Assembly (NCBI GenBank): GCA_030590525.1 | Contig: JAUUYI010000136.1 | Coordinates: forward strand, 1 to 6,253 | DNA: 6,253 nucleotides | From: Sedimenticola sp. | GTDB taxonomy: Bacteria > Pseudomonadota > Gammaproteobacteria > Chromatiales > Chromatiaceae | Reading direction: 5' to 3' | Shown: one piece after another, positions 1 through 6,208 of the stretch | Layout: each line of letters opens with the position of its first letter | Position numbering within the stretch: position 1 is the stretch's first letter | The notes under the pieces: generated by a model | Told to the model about the DNA's origin: nothing | The model's database searches: none | What the model saw: the letters and a program-made list of their open reading frames with translations, nothing else | Translations under genes and position numbers: made by a program

Positions 1-1
1 C

Positions 2-169
2 GCCGAGCATTTCAATGCATTGCACGAACTGCTTCCCGCACTCTATGCGGATGCCGCAAGATTTGTCGATTACTGTAATGCAGCATTAAACATCTACCCG
101 GCGAACCCGGATTTTGAAAAAGACTTCCACTTCATCACCTGGAAAGATCACAATCGAAGAGACCCTTAA
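2..169 (+). CDS. 3' end of an unidentified protein, convergent to the sugar cluster (partial)
   Basis: One frame stays open from the window edge to a TAA at 167-169 and gives 55 residues of ordinary protein composition. It begins AEHFNALHELLPALYADAARF and ends ITWKDHNRRDP. The other plus frames and the opposite strand are interrupted here. The first part looks helical (leucine, alanine and charged residues alternating) and is followed by an aromatic and charged tail. I do not recognise the family and assign no function. The gene faces the wbpM-like gene tail to tail with a 57-bp spacer, so it probably lies outside the polysaccharide operon and marks its boundary. The start and most of the protein are off the window. 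Confidence 0.6.
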   Translation, partial: AEHFNALHELLPALYADAARFVDYCNAALNIYPANPDFEKDFHFITWKDHNRRDP

Positions 170-171
170 TA

Positions 172-187
172 AATGCCTCTGGGCATT
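172..187 (-). terminator. Hairpin between the convergent gene ends, possible terminator of the wbp operon
   Basis: A perfect 6-bp stem (AATGCC, loop of 4, GGCATT) lies three bases beyond the stop of the plus-strand partial gene and about 40 bases beyond the stop of the wbpM-like gene. Read on the minus strand it is followed by TATTAA, a weak T-rich tail. Read on the plus strand no T-tract follows. It is therefore better placed to end the minus-strand operon, though a two-way role is possible. The stem is short and the tail poor, so termination strength is uncertain. Confidence 0.45.
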
Positions 188-212
188 CCATATGCGCATA
201 ATACATTTGGTT

Positions 213-225
213 CCGGCTATGCCGG
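213..225 (-). terminator. GC-rich hairpin right after the wbpM-like stop codon
   Basis: A CCGGC / GCCGG stem with a 3-base TAT loop begins one base past the TAA of the wbpM-like gene in the direction of transcription. No T-run follows, so it is not a textbook intrinsic terminator. It may protect the 3' end of the message or act with the second hairpin at 172-187. A 10-bp perfect palindrome, TATGCGCATA at 191-200, lies between the two hairpins. Confidence 0.35.
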
Positions 226-226
226 G

Positions 227-2122
227 TTAGGGGTTCAGATAGATCACCTTGGCACTCTTTTTTTCACCCTCATCGGCGGTAGTCTCCTGAATATGCTCAG
301 GAACCAGCATTAAAAGCTGCTGCCTCAAGGCCTTCGTGTCCATCGCCTCGCAGGCACGCGCCATATCGTCCAGCGTGCGCTTGAGCCGCTCCCAGTCCAC
401 CTTGCGGTGGCGCGCCAGAAAGACCTTTTTATGGGCGGTACCCTCGAGCTTCTCTTTCTCATGGAACAGCTCTTCATAGAGCTTTTCTCCCGGGCGCAGC
501 CCTACATATTCGATCTGGATATCCTCACCCGGGGTCTTTCCCGAGAGCTGGATCATCTGCTCCGCCAGATAAGTGATCTTCACCGGCTCGCCCATATCCA
601 GGACGAAGATCTCACCGCCATCACCCAGCACCACCGTCTGCATGATCAACTGGCAGGCCTCGGGAATGGTCATGAAGTAACGTTCCATCCGCGGATCGGT
701 GACGGTGACCGGCCCGCCCTCGGAGATCTGCCTCTGGAACAGCGGGATGACACTGCCGGCCGAACCCAGTACATTGCCGAAACGGACGGTGATAAAGCGG
801 GTCTTCGAATGGACATTCAGGTTCTGGCAGAAAATCTCCGCCGCCCGCTTGCTGGCCCCCATCACATTGGCAGGATTGACCGCCTTATCGGTAGAGACCA
901 GCACAAATATGCCACAACCCGATCGATCCGCCGTTTCCGCCACATTGCGCGTCCCCAGCACGTTGTTGCGCAGCGCCTGACGAATCTGGGGTTCCAGCAT
1001 CGGGACATGCTTGTAGGCCGCAGCATGGAACACCACATCGGGATGTTGACGATTGAACAGATCCTCCACATAGGGGCGATCGGTCACATCCCCCAGCTGG
1101 CACCGAAGTTCCAGATCCGGAAAACGCTTCACCAGCTCCATCTCGATCTGATAGAGATTGAACTCGCTGTTGTCCAGGATGACCAGGCGCCGCGGCCCCA
1201 GCCGCGCCAGCTGGCGACACAGCTCAGAGCCGATCGACCCCCCGCCACCGGTCACCAGTATGGTCTTTCCAGCCAGTGCACCGCGAATCCCCGGCCAGTC
1301 CAGCGAGACCGGCTCCCGACCCAGCAGGTCCTCGATGGAGACCTTACGCAACTCGTTGATCCGGACATTGCCCGACATCAAATCCTGCAACTGGGGCACC
1401 GATCGGAACGGGACGTCCGCCTGCTCACAGCGCTCGACCACCCGCCGCATCTCGATGGAGGTGGCCGATGGCATCGCCAGCATGATGATATCGATCTCCA
1501 ACTTCCGGGTCAGGCCCGGAATGGCGTCGCTGTTTCCCGCTACCGGCAGCCCGTGAATGTCCCGCCCCAGGCGGCGGGGATTTTCATCCACGAAGGCAAT
1601 GGGTCGGAACGCATCGCTCCGATTACGCAGGAGTTCCCGCGCCAGCATCTCCCCGGCCTTCCCGGAGCCGACGATGAGTACCCGCAGCCCTGGCGACAGA
1701 TAGAGATGGTGATCCTTTATCCAGCGGTAGACCAGGCGCGGGCCACTGAGCAGCATGACCAACAGGATGGTGTAGATAACCGGGACAGACCGGGGTATAC
1801 CCTCTGCCCGGGTGAAGACGAAGAGCAGCGCCATGGCGACGGCGGTACCGACCATCACCGCCTTCAGAATTCGCAGCACATCCGGCAGCGAGGCGAAACG
1901 CCAGATCCCACGGTAGAGGCCAAATGCGGCAAAGGCAGCCATCTGCACGGGAAGGATGATCGACAACGCGCGCAGGCCGTTGTCGTAGAAATCGGGTGGA
2001 GGCGACCCGAGATTGAATCTCAGCCAGAATGCCAGGGTCCAGGCGATCGGCACCATCAGGGTATCGTGGGCCAGTGCGGCGCCCTGGGAGCGGAACTTTC
2101 GCGGAATAAAATTCCTTCTCAT
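227..2122 (-). CDS. wbpM: WbpM/CapD-type membrane-bound UDP-GlcNAc 4,6-dehydratase
   Basis: The 631-residue protein starts at the ATG at 2122. It should convert UDP-GlcNAc to the UDP-4-keto-6-deoxy sugar that feeds QuiNAc or FucNAc synthesis at the inner membrane. Residues about 14-128 hold three or four hydrophobic membrane segments. A first nucleotide-binding fold has GSGKAG at 152-157. The catalytic SDR domain opens with TGGGGSIGSE at 291-300, followed by AAAYKHVPMLE at 367-377, STDKA at 410-414 and VMGASK at 420-425. Met421 occupies the usual catalytic Tyr position and Lys425 follows four residues later, as reported for WbpM itself (SMK instead of SYK). The C-terminal LRPGEKLYEELF at 542-553 is typical of the family. 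Length is close to the roughly 665 residues of P. aeruginosa WbpM. The frame is open up to a TTG at 2275, but that extension runs through a palindrome and lacks family sequence, whereas MRRNFIPRKF leads straight into the first membrane segment. The ribosome binding site is weak. It is the last gene of the cluster. The exact sugar product is inferred. Confidence 0.9.
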   Translation of the reverse strand: MRRNFIPRKFRSQGAALAHDTLMVPIAWTLAFWLRFNLGSPPPDFYDNGLRALSIILPVQMAAFAAFGLYRGIWRFASLPDVLRILKAVMVGTAVAMALLFVFTRAEGIPRSVPVIYTILLVMLLSGPRLVYRWIKDHHLYLSPGLRVLIVGSGKAGEMLARELLRNRSDAFRPIAFVDENPRRLGRDIHGLPVAGNSDAIPGLTRKLEIDIIMLAMPSATSIEMRRVVERCEQADVPFRSVPQLQDLMSGNVRINELRKVSIEDLLGREPVSLDWPGIRGALAGKTILVTGGGGSIGSELCRQLARLGPRRLVILDNSEFNLYQIEMELVKRFPDLELRCQLGDVTDRPYVEDLFNRQHPDVVFHAAAYKHVPMLEPQIRQALRNNVLGTRNVAETADRSGCGIFVLVSTDKAVNPANVMGASKRAAEIFCQNLNVHSKTRFITVRFGNVLGSAGSVIPLFQRQISEGGPVTVTDPRMERYFMTIPEACQLIMQTVVLGDGGEIFVLDMGEPVKITYLAEQMIQLSGKTPGEDIQIEYVGLRPGEKLYEELFHEKEKLEGTAHKKVFLARHRKVDWERLKRTLDDMARACEAMDTKALRQQLLMLVPEHIQETTADEGEKKSAKVIYLNP

Positions 2123-2381
2123 ATTAAATTCTGCTAGAAGCCTGTCGGGCTTAGGGGGGATAAGCCCTGCTATAGAGATCCTTGCAAAATACCCATCTCC
2201 CTCAAAGGAGAGGGCATTCGAGCGTTTTGCAAGGGCCTCTATACTATCATCTTTGGCAGTGATCGATGACCGCAAAAAAGTATAAGGCGAACAAGTGGGG
2301 TTATCGGATGAGGCTGTCCGGGCGGAAAGCCCATTGGGTAGAAAATAGTCAAGCCGTTAGAAACAAAAGGAGCAGCGCGAT
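2123..2381. other. wbpL-wbpM spacer without a gene
   Basis: These 259 bases separate the wbpL-like stop from the chosen wbpM-like start. Genes (iv) and (v) overlap, so a spacer this long inside the block is out of character. Its left half is dominated by the 2171-2243 palindrome. A minus-strand TATACT (2284-2279) resembles a -10 box, but no good -35 box lies at the right distance, so no promoter is called. A small GGGC / GCCC hairpin occurs near 2321-2333. The message may run through from the upstream genes. Confidence 0.6.
2171..2243. repeat. 73-bp near-perfect palindrome, MITE-like or leader hairpin
   Basis: The arms at 2171-2189 and 2225-2243 are inverted repeats matching at 17 of 19 bases. 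Each arm starts TATAGAG and ends CCTTGCAAAA, and the only differences are two adjacent bases (AT versus GC). The 35-bp centre contains a second hairpin, CCCTC / GAGGG with a 6-base loop. The outer TATA at each end is compatible with a TA target duplication, as made by some small inverted-repeat elements, but TATA is itself palindromic so this is not proof. No transposase is present. In the message upstream of wbpM it would fold into a long hairpin. It is not a classic terminator because no T-run follows. Confidence 0.7.
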
Positions 2382-3422
2382 TCAAACGGAAAGATCAGCG
2401 CTCTCGTCCACGCCGGCATCCAGGGCCCACGCCAAAATAGCTAATGGCACCATAGCGATCAGGGTTACCCACCATCCTGACCGGGGTTCAGTCGTCGCCC
2501 AGTAGGCCAGGGGAAACAGCCAGACGACATCGATCAACATGACACTCACGGTAACCCGCCGGTGACTCTTCCAGCGCAAGGCCGCATGCTGGTAGGCATG
2601 GCTGCGGTGCGCTTCAAACCAGCGATCCCCACGGATGAAACGCCTTATCAGCGTCATGGTGGCATCGACCAGGAAGAGAGCCAGCAGGATGAGCCAGGTC
2701 CAAATGGAGAGCTGTCCGAACGCGCTGCCGATCAGGGCAAACAAACCAAGAACGAAACCAATGAACGAGCTGCCCACATCCCCCATGAATATCTTCGCCG
2801 GCGGCCAGTTCCACAGCAGAAAACCGATACACGCCGCCGACAGCGCCAGCAGGGGGAACAGCAACCCCTCGTCCCAGGGTGCATTGCTGCCGGCGTGCAG
2901 CACGTAAACGGCAACCGCGCTTCCCGCAACGCAGACCGCCTCGACACCTGCTATCCCATCGATACCATCCATGAAATTGTAGAGGTTGAGCATCCAGACG
3001 AGAAATATTGCCGCGATCGGGTATCCCAGCCAGCCCAGATCCAGCGGATAGTCCCCGAACGGTACCGGGGGAAATGCACCGATCCAGAACAGTGCCATTG
3101 CGGCGGCGATGAAGTGAACCAGAATTCGCCAACGGGCAGGGACGTGGCCATGGTCATCCAGATAACCGATCGCCGCCACCAGCCCGCCGGCTGCCAGGGA
3201 GGCCAGCAGCATCCCCGCCCCGATCCTGCCGCTCAGGTAGTACCCCGTCAGCGCGCCCAGATAAGTCACGACGATAGCCAGCCCGCCTCCCCGAGGGGTG
3301 GCGACAGAGTGCGAACTGCGCTGATTGGGCAGGTCCAGTATGCCCCTGCGTAACGCATACCCCCGCAACACCCAGGTAAGCGCCGCAGAGACGAGAACTA
3401 TCCCTGCCAGTAACCAGATCAC
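2382..3422 (-). CDS. wbpL: WbpL/WecA-type polyprenyl-phosphate sugar-1-phosphate transferase (GT4-like MraY family)
   Basis: This 346-residue polytopic membrane protein should transfer a HexNAc-1-phosphate from its UDP donor to undecaprenyl phosphate and so start the repeat unit. About ten hydrophobic segments span the length. Family landmarks are DLPNQRSSHSVATPRGGG at 30-47, the acidic pair Asp89-Asp90 in GYLDDHGHVPARWR at 86-99, NLYNFMDGIDG at 146-156, KIFMGDVGSSF at 210-220 and the His-rich loop AHRSHAYQHA at 271-280. The start is taken as GTG at 3422 because it overlaps the TGA of the preceding gene (GTGA, 3422-3419) and puts the first membrane segment at the N-terminus. The longer frame to 3497 would run 76 bases into the upstream gene and add a hydrophilic extension. 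The donor is probably UDP-QuiNAc or UDP-FucNAc given the neighbours, as for P. aeruginosa WbpL. That specificity is inferred, and a WecA-like UDP-GlcNAc preference cannot be excluded. Confidence 0.9.
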   Translation of the reverse strand: MIWLLAGIVLVSAALTWVLRGYALRRGILDLPNQRSSHSVATPRGGGLAIVVTYLGALTGYYLSGRIGAGMLLASLAAGGLVAAIGYLDDHGHVPARWRILVHFIAAAMALFWIGAFPPVPFGDYPLDLGWLGYPIAAIFLVWMLNLYNFMDGIDGIAGVEAVCVAGSAVAVYVLHAGSNAPWDEGLLFPLLALSAACIGFLLWNWPPAKIFMGDVGSSFIGFVLGLFALIGSAFGQLSIWTWLILLALFLVDATMTLIRRFIRGDRWFEAHRSHAYQHAALRWKSHRRVTVSVMLIDVVWLFPLAYWATTEPRSGWWVTLIAMVPLAILAWALDAGVDESADLSV

Positions 3423-4372
3423 CCGGAAGTTCCCAGCCCGGAAAACCAGGCCACACTCCTGGCGATCTCCGTATCGACCGAGTCTGGTGGCTGCCACCCC
3501 AGAACAGTCCGGCTCTTTTGGATATCGAGCCGAAGGGAGCCCGTCAGACGGGAGAGACTCCGCTCCTGCCCCAGCAGGGCAGCCAGACCACGCAGCACCG
3601 GGGCAGGCAGGGGCCAGAGTCGGGGAGAGCGCCCCATCTGCCGGGCGATCCGCTCGAACAACCCGGGAGTAGAGAGGTCTTGATCATCCGATACCAGAAA
3701 GGTCTCGCCGGCGGCCCCGGGGTGACGGGCACAGAGCAGGAGAAAATCACACAGGTTGGAGAGACCAACCAGGCTGCGCCGATTGTCGACTGCAGCCAGT
3801 GGCAGCGGCACCCCCTTCTGTATCCATTCCAGCAGGCGTAGAAAATTTCCACCCACCCCTGGACCGTAGACCAGAGGAGGACGGACGATGACCACTTCCA
3901 TGCCGGTCTCTTCCATCACCTGATACAGCCCCTGCTCGGCCTCCCACTTCGATACGGCATAGGGATCCGCTGGATGGGGGGCGTCCGTCTCCCGGAATGG
4001 CTGCTTCCCGGTGGATTCGCCGTTGACCTTGACAGTGCTCAGATAGACAAATCTTGCTATCCCCTTTGCAGCCGCCGATCTGGCCAGTTGCAAAGTGCCA
4101 AGGGTGTTCACCCGTCGAAAGGCATCCAGCGGCCGCTCCTGGGTATCCTTCATTACGTGCACCCTGGCGGCAAGATGCATCACAGTATCAATCTCTTGAA
4201 GCGCATCGCCCCAGTCGGTGGAGGCATCGATATCGGGCACCACGCGTGCATCGGGAAAGCGGCCGGCAGGCCGGCGCACCACCGGGACCACCCGGTTCCC
4301 CGAGTCCTCAATCCGCTCAGCCAGGCCGGTCCCGACGAATCCAGTGGCTCCGGTCAACAATATGGTTTTCAT
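3419..4372 (-). CDS. NAD(P)-dependent UDP-sugar 4-reductase/epimerase, WbpV/WbpK-like (extended SDR)
   Basis: The 317-residue cytoplasmic enzyme starts at ATG 4372, immediately at the Rossmann fold (MKTILLTGATGFVGTGLAER, with Gly8, Gly11 and Gly14). Further SDR signs are HLAARVHVM at 66-74, LSTVKVNGEST at 111-121, the catalytic pair Tyr138 and Lys142 in DPYAVSK, and RPPLVYGPGV at 164-173 in the substrate region. Between the dehydratase and the initiating transferase, the natural role is reduction of the 4-keto intermediate made by the WbpM-like enzyme, giving UDP-D-QuiNAc (as WbpV) or UDP-D-FucNAc (as WbpK). I cannot tell these two apart from the sequence, so no symbol is given. The stop overlaps the next gene's GTG by 4 bases, which suggests translational coupling. 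The ribosome binding site is only a modest AGG about 8 bases upstream. A generic NAD-dependent epimerase is the alternative reading. Confidence 0.85.
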   Translation of the reverse strand: MKTILLTGATGFVGTGLAERIEDSGNRVVPVVRRPAGRFPDARVVPDIDASTDWGDALQEIDTVMHLAARVHVMKDTQERPLDAFRRVNTLGTLQLARSAAAKGIARFVYLSTVKVNGESTGKQPFRETDAPHPADPYAVSKWEAEQGLYQVMEETGMEVVIVRPPLVYGPGVGGNFLRLLEWIQKGVPLPLAAVDNRRSLVGLSNLCDFLLLCARHPGAAGETFLVSDDQDLSTPGLFERIARQMGRSPRLWPLPAPVLRGLAALLGQERSLSRLTGSLRLDIQKSRTVLGWQPPDSVDTEIARSVAWFSGLGTSG

Positions 4373-4500
4373 ATCTGCAACCTGAGGGAGAACCTAAACA
4401 CTTCCAGACGAGTTGATATCTGCGGTAGAATAGTCCCGACCGTGGGTATGGATGCTTCGATTCGATGGCATGAAGTTTGACTCAATCTTATTTTAAGTTT
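4373..4500. other. Leader region of the reductase gene, no clear promoter
   Basis: This is the part of the 606-bp gap nearest the reductase start. On the minus strand I find TATTCT near 4430 and TAAAAT near 4490 as possible -10 boxes, but neither has a good -35 box at normal spacing. TCGATGGC recurs at 4462-4469 and 4530-4537, and AAGTTTG recurs at 4473-4479 and 4495-4501, so this stretch may share short repeats with the element next to it. No open frame of note and no RNA gene is seen. Confidence 0.4.
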
Positions 4501-4726
4501 GTCAGTAAGCGCCCAGTTAAACCCATACCTCGATGGCGAGAGAGGCCCTGATTACCCCGGATGGGGGTGTCTGAGGCATGGATGCCGAAGCCAAGCCCCC
4601 GCCGCACATGGAAGTGCTAGTGCCGCGGGAGGCAGGACGCCGGGAGCGACCATGGATGAGTTCACGGCAGCCCACCATCAGGGGTAAACATGGGCTCTCG
4701 ACGGGATTAACCTGGTGCTTACTAAC
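4501..4726. repeat. 226-bp GC-rich segment bounded by 24-bp inverted repeats, MITE-like
   Basis: The ends at 4501-4524 and 4703-4726 are inverted copies matching at 19 of 24 bases by hand alignment. The shared outer core is AGTAAGC and the shared inner parts are GTTAA and CCC. The interior lacks a convincing gene but is rich in small hairpins: CTCG/CGAG with an ATGG loop (4529-4540), ACCCC/GGGGT (4554-4568), GGCAT/ATGCC (4575-4586) and GCAC/GTGC with a 6-base loop (4604-4617). CATGGATG occurs at 4577-4584 and 4651-4658. The GC-rich content contrasts with the AT-rich DNA to its right. It fits a non-autonomous inverted-repeat element or a structured RNA. Which of these it is cannot be told here, and I cannot name a family. 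Confidence 0.55.
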
Positions 4727-4980
4727 TCAAGTTTCAGATTTCATTTTCTCATCAGACACAACAATAACCACATGATAAATTTAGATAATTACGATATTTC
4801 TTTAAAAAACACTGAATTTTCGTCTCAACAATGAATTTACTGGTTTTTTACTTGCGTGAAGGTTCGGTAGCGCATTCGTAAGCTCGTGTTTACCATCTCA
4901 GATAGTCGGTCATCGGATAAAATGCTGTGAAATCCGGTATGTCTTACCAATTTTGAACTCCGAAACTTGGGTTACTAACT
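4719..4980. repeat. 262-bp AT-rich segment with 25-bp inverted repeats and 9-bp direct repeats, MITE-like or IS remnant
   Basis: The arms 4719-4743 and 4954-4978 are inverted repeats matching at 21 of 25 bases; the core shared by both is CAAGTTTC. The 9-mer TTACTAACT also occurs as a perfect direct repeat at 4719-4727 and 4972-4980, enclosing 244 bp, as a target-site duplication would. Because TTACTAA is nearly self-complementary, the direct and inverted repeats overlap and the exact element edge is uncertain. The interior is AT-rich and its frames are short and broken, so no transposase is encoded. The right edge overlaps the stop codon of the glycosyltransferase. Removing one 9-mer plus the enclosed segment would leave that TAG stop unchanged, so the gene is not truncated by it. 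Confidence 0.65.
4804..4849 (-). terminator. AT-rich imperfect inverted repeat downstream of the glycosyltransferase, weak terminator candidate
   Basis: AAAAAAC at 4804-4810 faces GTTTTTT at 4843-4849, with partial pairing further in. In the minus-strand direction this lies about 130 bases past the glycosyltransferase stop, inside the inverted-repeat segment. The stem has almost no GC pairs, so it is a poor intrinsic terminator. It is noted because it is the only T-rich hairpin in the gap. Confidence 0.2.
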
Positions 4981-6208
4981 ATCTATGATCAGTGAGTACT
5001 TGTAAATGTTCGATAAGCTCGCCAATCCGCTCTCCCGCATAAAAATGCTCCTTAAAATAATTACGAGCATTTTCACCAAGTCGAGCACGCTCTTCAGGGG
5101 CCATCTCGTACAACTGCAGCACTGATTTGGCTAAAGCCTCAGAGTCCTCTGCTGAACATGAAAGGCCCGCATTGGATTCATCAACGATACGTGCAGCTTC
5201 GCCATTTAGACTTGCAACAATCGGCTTAGCCGCTGACATGTAGCTTTGAAGCTTGCTTGGAATAGTTGCTGAAAGAGCTGCATTTTCTTTCAGGGACACC
5301 AGCAAAACTGATGCTGCGGACAATATCGATGGCATTTCTTCAGCCGGTAGCTGTCCGGTCATAACAATGTTAGTGAGGCGCTCTCTTCTTATGTTTTGTA
5401 GTATAGTTTTCGCTTTACTGCCGGTACCGACCAGATAAAATTTGATCGCCTGTTGCTTACGTAATAACTCTGCCGCCGAGACAATCGTTTCACACGATTG
5501 CGCTGAACCAATATTACCGGTAAAAACAACTGAAAAATTTCTTCGTATATCCGCAGCCAGCTGGCGTTTATACTTCCCTTCAGGATCGGCTTCTGAGAGA
5601 TCATCAGCAAAATTCGGATAGAAGTGAATTTTTTCTTTTCCTCCAATAAATCTCTGGACTGAAGGTCGAAACGCCTCTGACTGAATTAATATCGAATCCG
5701 AGTGATGGTAGATATAGCGCACAGCCGACTTGACGGGACTCAGTAGCCATTTATTTTTTATATGACCTGTTGCCTGCAATGCTTCAGGCCAAATATCCTG
5801 CACCCAAAGGATCAACGGCGCATGTTTCAACCATGCCACGAATATTGCAGGCAATGCCTGAAGCAGCGGGGATGGTGCGTACACGAACACGGCATCGAAC
5901 TTTCTTCCACGGAGTGCCAGCGGGGCCACTAAGTAGCCCGAAAAGATAAACGACAAATAATTCAGCAGCAGCCATTTGGTCGAGTTTTTTCCACGAGGCA
6001 CCAGTGGGATTCTGATGATTTCCACACCTTGATAATCTTCATGCTGAACACCTCGAGCAGAGTAACCAGCAAATATTTTACCATCTGGATAATTTGGCTT
6101 GCCGGTAACAACCGTTACTTCAATACCCTGCACAGAAAGATCAGCTGCCAGCTTATTAATCAGGAAGCTTTCTGGCCAGAAGTATTGCGACCAGATCAGC
6201 AATTTCAT
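4979..6208 (-). CDS. Family 4 glycosyltransferase, WbuB/WbjE-like
   Basis: This 409-residue cytoplasmic or membrane-associated retaining glycosyltransferase should add an amino sugar to the growing lipid-linked O-unit. It starts MKLLIWSQYFWPES, as this subfamily does, and carries GKPNYPDGKIFAGYS at 36-50 and the conserved WVQDIWPEAL at 135-144. The C-terminal Rossmann domain shows VVFTGNIGSAQS at 227-238, LVGTGS at 259-264 and the donor-site stretch TIPSKLQSYMSAAKPI at 315-330, followed by GEAARIV at 336-342. This stretch stands where other GT4 enzymes have the EX7E motif. Length matches the roughly 400 residues of WbuB, so the gene looks complete. The ATG at 6208 has only a weak GAG upstream, and an ATGA overlap with a preceding gene is possible. 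Its DNA is visibly poorer in GC than the three genes downstream (26 of 60 bases at 5641-5700 versus 43 of 60 at 1201-1260), which suggests separate acquisition. The sugar it transfers cannot be read from the sequence; L-FucNAc, as for characterised WbuB/WbjE, is one possibility. Confidence 0.88.
   Translation of the reverse strand: MKLLIWSQYFWPESFLINKLAADLSVQGIEVTVVTGKPNYPDGKIFAGYSARGVQHEDYQGVEIIRIPLVPRGKNSTKWLLLNYLSFIFSGYLVAPLALRGRKFDAVFVYAPSPLLQALPAIFVAWLKHAPLILWVQDIWPEALQATGHIKNKWLLSPVKSAVRYIYHHSDSILIQSEAFRPSVQRFIGGKEKIHFYPNFADDLSEADPEGKYKRQLAADIRRNFSVVFTGNIGSAQSCETIVSAAELLRKQQAIKFYLVGTGSKAKTILQNIRRERLTNIVMTGQLPAEEMPSILSAASVLLVSLKENAALSATIPSKLQSYMSAAKPIVASLNGEAARIVDESNAGLSCSAEDSEALAKSVLQLYEMAPEERARLGENARNYFKEHFYAGERIGELIEHLQVLTDHR

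Noticed and set aside
407..2137. A 576-codon open frame on the plus strand opposite the wbpM-like gene
   Set aside because: It is antisense to a gene with clear domains. Its product is rich in His, Gln, Arg and Asp without any recognisable motif, as expected for the complement of GC-rich coding DNA.
2123..2275. An N-terminal extension of the wbpM-like protein from a TTG codon
   Set aside because: The extra 51 residues run through the 73-bp palindrome, have no family resemblance, and precede a better ATG that leads directly into the first membrane segment.
2562..3353. A 263-codon plus-strand frame opposite the wbpL-like gene
   Set aside because: It is antisense to a well-supported membrane protein. 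Its product is hydrophilic and Gln/Arg/Pro-rich with no family signature.
4501..4726. A group II intron or integron attC site as explanation for the structured GC-rich segment
   Set aside because: I see no recognisable group II domain V and no paired attC core sites. The inverted ends argue for a different kind of unit.
4499..4775. Two short plus-strand frames (62 and 65 codons) in the gap
   Set aside because: They overlap each other in different frames and cross the inverted-repeat arms, with no ribosome binding site or recognisable product.
4863..4874. CGGTAGCG, which resembles the core of the ops/JUMPstart site that recruits RfaH to polysaccharide operons
   Set aside because: It lies on the plus strand, opposite to the direction of the sugar genes. 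It is incomplete, and it sits inside the AT-rich inverted-repeat segment rather than in an operon leader.
4744..4953. A possible transposase remnant inside the AT-rich segment
   Set aside because: All frames I translated are broken within about 40 codons and show no transposase motif.
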